NCBI GenBank assembly: GCA_964291485.2
Contig: OZ220224.1
Location: forward strand, 372,001 to 436,000
Origin: Kistimonas sp964291485
GTDB taxonomy: Bacteria; Pseudomonadota; Gammaproteobacteria; Pseudomonadales; Endozoicomonadaceae
Length of the DNA stretch: 64,000 nt
Reading direction: 5' to 3'
In this document: piece after piece, positions 17,862 to 26,946 of the stretch
Layout: every line of letters starts with the position of its first letter
Numbering within the stretch: position 1 is the stretch's first letter
Position numbers and translations under genes: made by a program
Notes under the pieces: model-generated
Told to the model about the DNA's origin: nothing
What the model saw: the letters and a program-made list of their open reading frames with translations, nothing else
Databases searched by the model: none

Positions 17862-18740
17862 TTAGATCTCTCCCTTCTTTATCAGCACATTAAGTTTATT
17901 CAGTCCCTCTGTCATCAGTGGCTGGATAATGCTGCAGGTGAGATCTGTGTCGTGTGCGATTCTTTCTATAACATACTGACAAAGGCGCATGGTTAGCAGG
18001 TATTCCACCTCATGAGGTTGGTTTTTCAGTACATGAGATATTTTGGGATACTCCTTATCCTCTGATAACTGGGCCATAAACACAGGAATGATTTGTTTCT
18101 GTTCGATAAACTCCTGTACCAGCAACTCCTGTACGACTTCATTGCTTTGATATGGTTGATCACAACGGTCTTTAACGTTATCCATTGCTGTTAAGATCAG
18201 GTTATCCATTATTTCCCTCTGAAGAGGGGGATCATCGGGAGCAAAGTCACCCAGAATTAGTGGAAATTGTCGTGTAATGAGTGCTTCCAGCGTTGAATAT
18301 TCGCTCAGTAGCTGAGCAACAAACTCATAGGTGTCGGCAAGCGTGGGTAGTGTATTGCCTTGCTCCCAAATAGCATCGTTTCTGGATTGTACGGCCTCCA
18401 GCAGCATGGAGGTCAGTTGCGATTGTGTTGCAGGTTCGGGGATGGCTATATCGCCATTCTTTATCCGCTGGCTAATGTCTTGTCTTATTTTGATGGTTTT
18501 GTGGATAAGAGAGCCTGTTTTACCGTAGTTGGCAAAATTAAGTTTGATGGCGTTTTTTTTGAATTGATCAAACCGGTGGTTAAACGTATCACGGGTAGGA
18601 ACTGTTTCTGCGCCTGCTGGCAACAGGGTATTTCTAAACCAGTGAAATATGCCATGTTTCTGGTTTGTATGAAGTTGCCTGGCAATCAAAAGGGCTGGTT
18701 GGCTCAACGACCTGTCCACATCAAGACACTGTCTGGCCAT
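17862..18740 (-). CDS. Hypothetical helical protein bordered by an IS3 element
   Basis: A 292-residue, mostly alpha-helical and acidic protein with no recognisable family, signal peptide or membrane segment. The ATG at 18740 lies only 20 bp from the end of the IS3 element, has no ribosome-binding site, and has an in-frame TGA just upstream. The native promoter and perhaps the N-terminus have therefore been removed by the insertion. The C-terminus is intact (LNVLIKKGEI). It may be an inactive remnant or be read from an IS promoter. Its style (polar, charged, no homologue recognised) resembles the other orphan genes in the window. Confidence 0.5.
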   Translation of the reverse strand: MARQCLDVDRSLSQPALLIARQLHTNQKHGIFHWFRNTLLPAGAETVPTRDTFNHRFDQFKKNAIKLNFANYGKTGSLIHKTIKIRQDISQRIKNGDIAIPEPATQSQLTSMLLEAVQSRNDAIWEQGNTLPTLADTYEFVAQLLSEYSTLEALITRQFPLILGDFAPDDPPLQREIMDNLILTAMDNVKDRCDQPYQSNEVVQELLVQEFIEQKQIIPVFMAQLSEDKEYPKISHVLKNQPHEVEYLLTMRLCQYVIERIAHDTDLTCSIIQPLMTEGLNKLNVLIKKGEI

Positions 18741-18770
18741 TGATCTGATTCAGTAAAAATGGACATCGGC

Positions 18771-19622
18771 CTAAGCTGCTTTTGCCAACTCGAAATTCAT
18801 GGGAGTCATATACCCCAATGAACTGTGTCGGCGGGTTCGATTGTAATCGACTTCAATGTATTCAAACACCGCCTGCCGCATCTGCGCCCGATTCATCATT
18901 GGCTCATGATGTATAGCCTCAACTTTCAATGAGTGGAAAAAACTCTCTACGCAAGCGTTATCCCAACAGTCGCCTTTACGGCTCATACTCTGATGGCAGC
19001 CGTTTTTCTCGATCATGTCTCTGAATACTTGAGAGCAGTACTGACTGCCTCTATCGCTATGAAATAGCACACCAGCAGGAAACCGTCGGCGCCAGAGCGC
19101 CATGTTCAATGCATCACACACCAGGTCAGCTTTCATTGTGGTTCCCATGGACCAGCCTATGACTCGACGTGAGAACAGATCAATGACAACGGCCAGATAC
19201 AGCCAACCTTCGCTGGTTTGCAGATAGGTGATATCACCGGCCCATTTCTGGTTAGGCGCTGTGGCTACAAAGTCACGCTTGAGCAGGTTAGGCGCAACAG
19301 GCAACGTGTGCTTGCTGTCAGTCGTGACCCTGAATCTACGAGCGGCCCTGGGAACAAGACTCTGTCGTTTCATGCTGTCCTGAACGGTTTTGATACAGCA
19401 AGGCTGACCAGCATCCTCCAGGTCTTTCTGGATACGACGAGAACCTGAACGAGACTTACTCCTCCGAAATGCCTCCAGAATCAACCCGTCACGAAGCTGC
19501 TGTTTGACAGCGCGATGACTGGATTTATGGCGGGTTCTTTCCCAGCGGTTGTACCCACTTCGCGAGACTCGTAGAACAGAAGCCATCCTGACCAGAGAAA
19601 ACCGGCTCCTGTTCCTGAGCAT
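18771..19622 (-). CDS. IS3-family transposase OrfB (catalytic part)
   Basis: OrfB carries the integrase core with the DDE triad: D in WAGDITYLQT, D in FHSDRGSQY, and E in NACVESFFHSLK. The N-terminal HTH_21-like part (SRSGYNRW) and the C-terminal RRHSSLGYMTP motif are typical of the family. The functional protein is normally an OrfAB fusion made by -1 frameshifting at A AAA AAC (19646-19652, minus strand). After the shift the frame runs straight into OrfB through KPKIERFRF. No inactivating mutation was seen. Confidence 0.93.
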   Translation of the reverse strand: MLRNRSRFSLVRMASVLRVSRSGYNRWERTRHKSSHRAVKQQLRDGLILEAFRRSKSRSGSRRIQKDLEDAGQPCCIKTVQDSMKRQSLVPRAARRFRVTTDSKHTLPVAPNLLKRDFVATAPNQKWAGDITYLQTSEGWLYLAVVIDLFSRRVIGWSMGTTMKADLVCDALNMALWRRRFPAGVLFHSDRGSQYCSQVFRDMIEKNGCHQSMSRKGDCWDNACVESFFHSLKVEAIHHEPMMNRAQMRQAVFEYIEVDYNRTRRHSSLGYMTPMNFELAKAA

Positions 19623-19636
19623 AAAGCGGAAGCGCT

Positions 19637-19921
19637 CTATTTTTGGTTTTTTGCGAAGTAGGTGGCCGCCTTTTTTAGAATTTCAAGCTCCTCAGCCTGC
19701 ACCGCCAGTTGGCGCTTGAGTCTGGCAACCTCAGTCGCTAACGCAGACTCTCGCTCACTGACCGTCTTTTTTCTGAGCGCTGCGGATCGCCATGCGTAGA
19801 GCTGGGACTCTTGCAATCCCAACTCCCTGGCTGCTGACGGGATACTGGTTTTTTCGGCCAACCTCAGGGCTTCGGCTTTGAATTCCGGTGAATGATATTT
19901 ACGTTTTTTCTTGGTAGTCAT
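19637..19921 (-). CDS. IS3-family transposase OrfA (DNA-binding part)
   Basis: The 94-residue OrfA has the helix-turn-helix (HSPEFKAEALRLAEK, then SAARELGLQESQLYAWR) and a leucine-zipper coiled coil (VARLKRQLAVQAEELEILKK). It ends at TAG a few codons after the slippery heptamer A AAA AAC, in the correct phase for -1 frameshifting into OrfB. Confidence 0.92.
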   Translation of the reverse strand: MTTKKKRKYHSPEFKAEALRLAEKTSIPSAARELGLQESQLYAWRSAALRKKTVSERESALATEVARLKRQLAVQAEELEILKKAATYFAKNQK

Positions 19922-19965
19922 TGGTCACCTCAGAGAGTGATTTTACTCCCTTAAGAAGGTGTCCA

Positions 19966-20509
19966 TAATTACTTCCTCAGATCATACCTGAAAGATTACC
20001 TGAATGTGGACAAGGTGGTCTGGTTACCCCATGGCCTGTATAACGACATCGATACCAACGGACATGTGGATAACCTGATGCATGTGGCGCGTCCCGGCGA
20101 AGTGGTTCTTTCATGGTGTGATGATCCGGAGGATCCCCAGTATGCCATTTCCCGGGAAGCACTGGCGGTGCTGGACAATACGACAGATGCCAAAGGGCGA
20201 AAACTGAAAGTCTACAGGCTGCCAGTACCGGGTCCGCTGTATATCCGTGATGACGAGGCGGATGGGTTTGATGTCTGCGATGGTATGGAGCGATCCAGTG
20301 GTGTCAGGCTGGCGGGCAGTTACGCCAACTTCCTGATTACCAACCGGCGGATTGTGTTCCCGCTGCTTTGTGAGAAACGGGACGCCGAGGCACAGGCGAT
20401 GCTGCAGGATATCTTCCCGGGCTATGACATCGTGGGTGTTCCGGCGCGGGAGATCCTGCTGGGCGGTGGCAATATCCACTGCATTACGCAACAGGTGCCC
20501 GCGCTCTGA
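19966..20509 (+). pseudogene. aguA: Agmatine deiminase, 5' half removed at the IS3 border
   Basis: The frame is open from the IS3 edge and aligns with residues from about 187 to the end of the complete agmatine deiminase at 56520-57611 (shared LKDYL..DKV.W, then GLYND, TNGHVDNL, VRPGEV.LSWCDD, RLAGSYANFLITN and GGGN.HCITQQVPA). It keeps the catalytic cysteine and histidine, but the first ~190 residues, including the region matching WMRDIGP, are missing. The GTG at 20006 could start a 167-residue fragment, which would lack part of the propeller fold. It is followed by a permease in the same order as the intact aguA and its downstream permease. Confidence 0.9.
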
Positions 20510-20582
20510 TACAACTTTCCCGGTGTGCAGGGAAGCACACCGGAAGCCATAACAATGCTTGTTGACCCCAGGGGGTAGCAAC

Positions 20583-21980
20583 ATGAGTACATCGAAAAAG
20601 TCCGGCCTGGGTCTGGTCGGCATTATCTTTTTCATCCTGTCTGGTTTGATTGGTATTGACGGGCTAACGGCCTCTGCGGCGGTTGGCCCATCGGTGTTTG
20701 GCTGGTGGGTGTTGATCCTGTTGTGTTTCGTCTTGCCCTATGTGTTGATCGTTTGTGAACTGGGTTCCGCATTCCCGGGAGAGGGGGGTGTGTACGACTG
20801 GACACTGCTGGGGCTTGGCGAACGCAATGCCGCCCGGGTCGGCTGGTATTACTGGATTAATGTGCCGCTATGGATGCCATCGGTTTACCTGATCTGCGCC
20901 GGTATGTTGGCAGAACTGTTTTTCCCCAATATGAGCACCTGGGGCATGATCACCATTGCCCTGGTGATGGTCTGGATCACTATCTTTACTGCGAATGCCT
21001 CACTGGATATCGGGAACCTGATCAATACGCTGGGCGGTTTATCGAAAGTGCTGGTGCTGCTGGCCATGGCTGTCGGTGGTCTGTTTTATATCGGCGACCA
21101 CGGCGCAGCGAATGAACTGACACTGTCCAGCATGATGCCGTCCATGGACGCCTCATTCATGTATGCACCCACACTCATCTATATGCTGATCGGTGCTGAA
21201 ACCATTGCCTGCATGGGATCAAGCATTCGTAACCCTCAGCGGGATTTGCCATTGGGTATTATGCTGGCAATGGGCATCATTGTGTTGCTGTATTGGGCAG
21301 CCATATCTTCCATGATGACAGCCTTGCCGCTGGAAGAACTCTCCCTGGTGGGCGGTATTGTACAGACATTCAATGTGCTCTTTGGTGACAGCAATATGGG
21401 GACATTGTTGACGATAACGCTGTCTCTGGTCGCGATATTTGGTCTGTTTACGTACCTGATCCCCTGGATCATGGCGGCTTCCCGTGCGGCGATGGAAGCG
21501 GCCAACAACCATGAAATGCCGGCGATCTTCGCCAGAAAGAATGACCATGGCGCACCGCAGGGTGCGAACATGATGACTGGCTATGTCGCGACAGTGGCAT
21601 TGATTCTTTATGGGTTTATGGCGGGCAGTGCTGATGACCTGTTCTGGTCCCTGTTCGCTTTCGCGAATTTCCTGTTGTTCATCACTTACTTTTTCTTCTT
21701 TGGCGCCTTCGTAAAACTGCGTCAGAAAGAGCCGAATGCAGTGAGACCTTTCCGGGTTCCCTGTGGTGATCGCATGGCCGTGCTGGTGGCCCTGATGCCA
21801 GCAGTTGTCCTGTTCTTTGGTTGTGTCCTGTTTGTGTTTCCGGACTTGCTGGCGGGCAGTATCGACTGGGCGTATTCCGGTCCAACGGTGATCGGTATTA
21901 TCGCAGCGATGATCTTTATTGAGGTCTCCATCACCCGCCTGAAGCAGAGCAGTGGTTCAGAGACGGCAACAGCCGTTTGA
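20583..21980 (+). CDS. APC-superfamily amino acid/polyamine permease
   Basis: A 465-residue integral membrane protein with about twelve hydrophobic segments and the APC N-terminal pattern (GLIGIDGLTASAAVGPS, then ELGSAFPGEGGVYDW). It is a clear paralogue of the permeases at 55053-56444 and 57668-59059. The location right after a broken agmatine deiminase suggests an agmatine/putrescine or related amine exchanger; the substrate is inferred from context only. The ATG at 20583 is chosen because AGGGGGT lies seven bases upstream; a TTG at 20559 is the alternative. An imperfect GC-rich hairpin (GCCCCG/CGGGGC, 22002-22031) follows the stop. Confidence 0.9.
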   Translation: MSTSKKSGLGLVGIIFFILSGLIGIDGLTASAAVGPSVFGWWVLILLCFVLPYVLIVCELGSAFPGEGGVYDWTLLGLGERNAARVGWYYWINVPLWMPSVYLICAGMLAELFFPNMSTWGMITIALVMVWITIFTANASLDIGNLINTLGGLSKVLVLLAMAVGGLFYIGDHGAANELTLSSMMPSMDASFMYAPTLIYMLIGAETIACMGSSIRNPQRDLPLGIMLAMGIIVLLYWAAISSMMTALPLEELSLVGGIVQTFNVLFGDSNMGTLLTITLSLVAIFGLFTYLIPWIMAASRAAMEAANNHEMPAIFARKNDHGAPQGANMMTGYVATVALILYGFMAGSADDLFWSLFAFANFLLFITYFFFFGAFVKLRQKEPNAVRPFRVPCGDRMAVLVALMPAVVLFFGCVLFVFPDLLAGSIDWAYSGPTVIGIIAAMIFIEVSITRLKQSSGSETATAV

Positions 21981-22153
21981 GGGTCGATTCGTAAGGCAGT
22001 AGCCCCGTTATTTCTGGTCAAGTAGCGGGGCCATGGACAACCGGGAACCTGTTAAGGTTTGGTTAAGATTCAGCCGCTTATAGTCGCCCCGCCTAATTGG
22101 CTTTACTCATATCCTGCCATCGATGCACTGGATATCAGAGCCAGTCATTCTGA

Positions 22154-22822
22154 ATGCTTACTACAACATTTATCGGGTTTACGATGCCACTGACCAGACA
22201 CCTGAGCCTGCAGCTAGTTTCTCTTTTCCTTGTTTGTGCAATGCCTTCTGTTTATGGGATGACCATGGAGGATCAGGCCATTCAGCTTCGCAATGAAGCC
22301 AAGGTGATGGTGAAGAAGGTCCGCCAGTATGAAGACGGCTCGATCAATCGTAACCAGGTTAAAAAACAGATCAAGGTGATGCGTAATACCCTGGCTATGC
22401 TGGAATCCTCTGTGGGTGTGAAGCATAAGGAAAAAAACGCAAAAACGAGCATCAAACAATGGGATGGCCGTTATACCGTACGTTCAGTGTCGCCCAGAAC
22501 CAGCTCCTGGGGTAAGCGCACCCGGCGCAGCATTGCCGTTGATACCAGCCAGCCGCTTGTTGGCGTGGAACTGTACGCACAGACTGCCAGTTACCGATCC
22601 AGTGACTTTTATGACCTGCAGGTGGAGTTCAAAAACGGCAAGAAGCTGATCATCAATGGTGAGATCGGCCGCCTGAATGGCATGCGCAATGACGGCGATA
22701 TGCTGTTAAAACTGGCAGACTTTGATTCACCCAGAAGAGTCAGGCAGATCACGCTGTATACCAGTCAGAAACTGGATTGGGCACAGGTACGGGGCAAGGT
22801 GCCGAAAAGTTATATTCAGTAA
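22154..22822 (+). CDS. Secreted protein of unknown function
   Basis: A 222-residue protein with a signal peptide whose hydrophobic core is LQLVSLFLVCAMPSVYG, most naturally starting at the second ATG (22184). After cleavage there is a basic helical region (residues 40-90, many K/R) and a beta-rich domain of about 115 residues (KQWDGRYTVRSVSP to KVPKSYIQ) including VGVELYAQTASYRSSDFYDLQ. It weakly resembles small periplasmic YaaI/DUF2541-type proteins; family membership is not established. No operon partner: permease upstream, LysR remnant converging downstream. Confidence 0.7.
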   Translation: MLTTTFIGFTMPLTRHLSLQLVSLFLVCAMPSVYGMTMEDQAIQLRNEAKVMVKKVRQYEDGSINRNQVKKQIKVMRNTLAMLESSVGVKHKEKNAKTSIKQWDGRYTVRSVSPRTSSWGKRTRRSIAVDTSQPLVGVELYAQTASYRSSDFYDLQVEFKNGKKLIINGEIGRLNGMRNDGDMLLKLADFDSPRRVRQITLYTSQKLDWAQVRGKVPKSYIQ

Positions 22823-22847
22823 ATTCATCCGGTCACCGCAACAACCT

Positions 22848-23743
22848 TCATTCGGATTGAGGAATAGCGTATTCCTTCATAATCCAGTCATGAAGCTGCC
22901 GAATCAACGGACGCTGGTAACCGGACTGGTGACAGACCACGTAATAGCTGGCGCAGGGAATGGTTTCCTTAAACAACGGGACCAGAAGCCCTTGTGCCAG
23001 CTCCGCCTTGCAGAAGACCGGATCCGCAATAATCACGCCTTCACCGGCAACGCCGCTTCAATCGTCAGGCAGAAGTCCTCATAAACCGTGCCTCTTTCAC
23101 CGGTAATAGACGTGACGTTGTTACTTTGTAGCCAGTTGATCCATGTGGTGCGATCTTCACTGTGCAGAAGATGGAAATGGTAAAGGTCATCTGGCGCCTG
23201 AACCGGCGCCATACGAGTCAGCAGTGAAGGACTACAGGCCGGAAAACCATCCAGATCCATCAGGTGGCTCATGTGGATTTTTCGCCAGGCGGGCGGACGG
23301 CGGTAATGGATCACCAGGTCAGTTGTTTGAGGCAGCCGGGCTGGAAGCTGGTGGTTGGTGATCAGCTCAATGTCTACTTGATTCAGGGCTGAGCGAAGAC
23401 GTTGTATCTGACCTCTCAGGCAACGGGCGGCAAACGTCGGCTCACAGTGAATGATCAGACGATCCGCCGGTGCCTGCTGCAGGAGAGCCATGCTGGCTTC
23501 GAGGATATGATCCAGTGCGTGGGTACAGGCGGGCAGAAGTTGGCGTCCCTGTGCGGTGAGTAAGATACGTCCTGCCGTGCGTGTAAACAGATCCAGCCCA
23601 AACCAGCTTTCCAGGTGGCTGATCTGCTGACTCAGTGCACTGTGAGACACGCAAAGTTCGTCTGCCGCACGCCCCAGGTGCTCGTGGCGGGCAACGGCTT
23701 CAAAGGCTTTTATCGCATTCAGGGGAGGGAGTTTACGGCGCAT
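22848..23743 (-). pseudogene. LysR-family regulator with a frameshift
   Basis: The first 236 codons from ATG 23743 encode a GcvA-like LysR regulator: helix-turn-helix LGRAADELCVSHSALSQQI, then GLDLFTRTAGRILLT and the effector-binding domain. Near 23046 the frame ends early (EAALPVKA, then stop). The missing part continues in another frame (GEGVIIADPVFCKAE to the stop at 22848). One extra G in the run after GCGTTG would restore the expected AALAGEGV, so a single-base deletion or a sequencing error explains it. The DNA-binding half could still be made. A TTG at 23761 is an alternative start. Confidence 0.85.
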
Positions 23744-23895
23744 GGCATCAGGGAATCTCAACCGATCTGAGGCGATGCTAACAGGACGAACCGTCGATTA
23801 GAACGCGCCGTAATGACTGAAAGACGGTTGTATTGATATACAACAATCGTAGCTTTTATACGCATCGGCGCTTGTGCCGATGCGTAAGGTATTGC

Positions 23896-25935
23896 TCAAT
23901 AAATGGCTAATGCATCCGTGGCTTCAACCCGGTGAATGTAGTTCTTCCAGTCGCTGTAGACAGAAGAGTTATCACTGACCACAGGCTTCTCATTGACCAG
24001 TGCCAGTTTTTTACCCAGCTCGTTGATCAGCTTATCGTTTTCCCAGCGCCATTTCTGGCGTGCTGAGGCATCACAGTGGTGAACGACGAGCGTATCATCC
24101 TGGGCAACTTCAAGACATCGGTCTGGCGCCACTTTGGACCGGTAGCGCTGCTCATCATCAATGCCCCATAACTGGTTGTTGTGGTAATGGCAGCGATAGA
24201 CACCCACCGGCGCGCCATCGGCTGTCGAGCTGCCGATGACATCCAGGCAAAGCCCGTCATCGCTGTCATACCGGAAGGGTTCCAGGGAAACCGGGATTTC
24301 AGGGTCAAAGACCGGGGAGTCCCAGTTAACCAGGATGCTTTTCCTGAAGGTATACTTGGTGCCAAGGTAGCCACCGGGTGCGTATGTTTGATACCAGACG
24401 GAATAGACGACTTTCCCACCCAGTGCGACGGCAGAAATGTAGTTCTCCAGGCTCAGTTTTGACGAGCCGCGTTTGTTGGCCGGAACCCGGAAGGTGGCAC
24501 TCATGCCCGGTTTGAAGTTGGCATGGGCAACCGCTGTGAATTCAGAGTTTTTCCATAACCAATCGTCTTCCCAGAGCGGGGCTGTCACATGGGTTACCCA
24601 GCCCTTGTGATGCTGATCGTATTTCCGGTCCCACAACCAGGACGCCCGGTCGCCGCTGCCAGAGGCGGATGACGTGTTCTCAACCGTGTATTCGTACACT
24701 TCGTACTCTACGGTCCGGCTGCTGGAATAGGAAAAACTGGCACTGACACTGCCGCCCGCCTTGGGGCCTTCCTTGCCGATTTCCGCGTTTGCCTCGGCTG
24801 CGACTCCCACCGAGAAACCGGTTTGCTCACTGACGGTTTTATGCCGTGGTGTGTTTTCCGGTATGTGATGGTACAGCCGCAGTGCTGAATCATTACTGGT
24901 GATTTCCGTACCGTATTTCATCGCAATCGGGCCGAACCAGGTATCCCTGTTAGTCCAGGACTGGAACCAGGTGTGCTTGTGGGCAGGGGCTTTTGCAAGA
25001 TGCCAGCCTGCGCCGCCGGATTGCTGTGGGTTCAGGGTCAGCCGTACAAACTTGGCATCATCGGCGTTCTGGTCACCGCCACCGGAACAAGGGGTCGAGC
25101 GGATCAGGTCGATGTTGTAGAACAGGGAAACAGACATCTTGCCGTTACAGGCATCGATGGTTTCACTGCTCCAGTCCCACCCGTCGAGCTTTTTTCCGAC
25201 CATGCAGCGGTTACCGACAAAGCGAAATTCCAGGGGAATAGTGGTTTCCGGTTTGAAAGGCGGCTGTTTTTCTGCAGCGGCCGTGGCTGTTGCCTTGCGT
25301 AGACGGCGATGATCAGATGCCTCATCACCGATAAACCATTCACTCAACAACTCATCAATTTCGTCTGCCAGTAACGCGAGCTGTGTCTCAGATATCTGGT
25401 GGGCCGGGTTCATGATCACACTGGCTTCTTGCTTCGATGAGGCAAACTCTTCCTGTTCAGAGGTAATACTGAGTACCCGGTATTCCGGCACGCCGTTTCG
25501 TTGGCGAACCAGGATGACAGGATCACTCAAACCAATGCCCGCGATATGGGCACTGACCTGCCGTTGCTTGTCTGCATCGTTATTACTGGTGCCATCAATC
25601 AGGATGGGGACACCGGCGAAGAGGGCATCCCTGGCCTGGGCCATCATGTCCTTGCTGATTGGCAGGCTGGCATTGACAACCAGAAGGCTGACACTGTGCC
25701 AATCGGTATCCTGAGAGTCGGCGGGTTGGGCCATCCAGCCACGGTTCTGGAGAATGGTCATAGAAAGATCCGGCAGGGCGCCGATGGTGATGATAACGGG
25801 CGTATGGGACGACGCTCGTGTCATGTTGTGATTATTGGCCTGAACCGTTTCGGGGAGAATCGCTGGCAGGCCAGAGCAGGCAAGAATGAGGGGCAGGGGG
25901 ATTAAACGGCGTGTACGAAAGTGATCGCGTTGCAT
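23896..25935 (-). CDS. Leukocidin/Vibrio-cytolysin-type pore-forming toxin precursor
   Basis: 679 residues. Signal peptide at 1-33. The pro-domain (about 40-205) ends near a basic site RRLRKA (210-215) suitable for proteolytic activation. The leukocidin-type beta-pore domain spans about 230-545: IPLEFRFVGNRCM, a Gly/Ser/Ala-rich alternating stretch (373-405) that fits the membrane-inserting stem, and W/Y-rich rim segments (WLWDRKYD, GWVTHVTAPLWEDDW). A ricin-type beta-trefoil lectin (about 552-648) follows, with LCLDVIG, NQLWGI and RQKWRWEN. The order matches Vibrio cholerae cytolysin, but the C-terminal beta-prism lectin is absent, as in V. vulnificus VvhA. GGAGGT precedes the ATG. A secreted, host-membrane-active toxin is the likely function. 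Confidence 0.85.
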   Translation of the reverse strand: MQRDHFRTRRLIPLPLILACSGLPAILPETVQANNHNMTRASSHTPVIITIGALPDLSMTILQNRGWMAQPADSQDTDWHSVSLLVVNASLPISKDMMAQARDALFAGVPILIDGTSNNDADKQRQVSAHIAGIGLSDPVILVRQRNGVPEYRVLSITSEQEEFASSKQEASVIMNPAHQISETQLALLADEIDELLSEWFIGDEASDHRRLRKATATAAAEKQPPFKPETTIPLEFRFVGNRCMVGKKLDGWDWSSETIDACNGKMSVSLFYNIDLIRSTPCSGGGDQNADDAKFVRLTLNPQQSGGAGWHLAKAPAHKHTWFQSWTNRDTWFGPIAMKYGTEITSNDSALRLYHHIPENTPRHKTVSEQTGFSVGVAAEANAEIGKEGPKAGGSVSASFSYSSSRTVEYEVYEYTVENTSSASGSGDRASWLWDRKYDQHHKGWVTHVTAPLWEDDWLWKNSEFTAVAHANFKPGMSATFRVPANKRGSSKLSLENYISAVALGGKVVYSVWYQTYAPGGYLGTKYTFRKSILVNWDSPVFDPEIPVSLEPFRYDSDDGLCLDVIGSSTADGAPVGVYRCHYHNNQLWGIDDEQRYRSKVAPDRCLEVAQDDTLVVHHCDASARQKWRWENDKLINELGKKLALVNEKPVVSDNSSVYSDWKNYIHRVEATDALAIY

Positions 25936-26211
25936 GCGATGACCTCCATCAAGGCAAAGGCTTCAATCCCGTCAGAAGCATGCGCTACGTGTCTTTGTTG
26001 TCTCGATTCGTTGCAGTGCAGGCTGTGAGGATTAAAGAGTGGAGAAAGGCGCCGCAGAAACGACTGAACGAGACAGGTAACCTGCGGCCGGGAAAGACGG
26101 GCTTGCTATGATGACCCGGCGGCGGTAGGGACGCCGGATCCTCATGAGAGTCCATGCTGTTACAGAGAAGCAACTATAGGCGGGTTTTTCAGATTAACCA
26201 GTCAACAGGCA

Positions 26212-26787
26212 TTACCGGCGCCGCAAATGCCGTTCGCGGTTTTCCTGCTTTTTCTCTTCACTTTTCCTGAGCAGCACATAGACTGCACCATTGCCGCCAT
26301 GCTCACGCTGGGCACTGTGAAATGCCAGCACTTCCTCGAGCTGTGGCAGCCAGGTAAAGACATAGCTTTTCAGTTTGGCCGGCGGATTGCTCTGTTCTCC
26401 CCGGCCATGGACCAGCAGGATGGTACGCAGGTCAAACCGGCGGCAATCATTGATGAACTGGAAAACCTCAAGCCGCGCTTCTTTGGCTGTTTTCAGGTGC
26501 AGGTCAAGACGGGCATCCACCGGGTATTTGCCCAGGCGTAATTTCTTGAACACGCCTTCCTGGACGCCATCCCGTTTCCATACCAGCATGTCATGGGGTT
26601 TTACCCTGACAGGGTTTTCCAGTGACAGGAAGTTGGGATCATGCAGCTCCTGCTGGGCGGCTTCCCGGCGTTGCTGCTGACCGGGCGTTTTCTCTGCGGT
26701 CTTCCGGATATCCGCCTTCGGTTTGGTTTTCAGGGGGCTGACATCCTGCATTTCCTGCAGGAAGAAGGAAAAATCGTCGTTACTCAT
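26212..26787 (-). CDS. smrA: Smr-domain protein (SmrA-like putative endonuclease)
   Basis: The 191-residue protein has an N-terminal disordered charged region and a C-terminal Smr domain (about 95-180) with the family motifs LDLHLKT, ILLVHGRGE and GGNGAVYVLLR. Smr domains act as RNA or DNA nucleases; E. coli SmrA and SmrB share this layout, and SmrB cuts mRNA on collided ribosomes. The specific substrate here is not determined. The ATG at 26787 is preferred over an upstream TTG (26796). A basic C-terminal tail (ENRERHLRRR) follows the domain. Confidence 0.88.
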   Translation of the reverse strand: MSNDDFSFFLQEMQDVSPLKTKPKADIRKTAEKTPGQQQRREAAQQELHDPNFLSLENPVRVKPHDMLVWKRDGVQEGVFKKLRLGKYPVDARLDLHLKTAKEARLEVFQFINDCRRFDLRTILLVHGRGEQSNPPAKLKSYVFTWLPQLEEVLAFHSAQREHGGNGAVYVLLRKSEEKKQENRERHLRRR

Positions 26788-26946
26788 CTCGCTCAACCGG
26801 TACGGCTGGAATCGCTAGGATAACAGAGTCGTATCCCGGTGCAGAGTGTTATCCGTGCATCGCGTAAAGACGCTATACGACAGTACCTCATTTCTATAGC
26901 ATTGCGCGCCGGATTTTATCGCCCTGCATGAGTGACTCACTGCACA

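Larger units (their letters stand above)
18760..19965 (-). mobile_element. IS3-family insertion sequence
   Basis: The 1206-bp element has imperfect inverted repeats starting TGGACA and sharing TAAG at positions 13-16. It carries overlapping orfA and orfB on the minus strand. The flanking bases (AAA on the left, TAA on the right) do not form a clear 3-4 bp target duplication. The right flank enters the middle of an agmatine deiminase gene whose 5' half is absent, so a deletion or rearrangement accompanied or followed insertion. Confidence 0.9.

Noticed and set aside
18831..18850. tRNA-like TTCGATT sequence
   Set aside because: It lies inside the IS3 transposase gene and no cloverleaf can be drawn.
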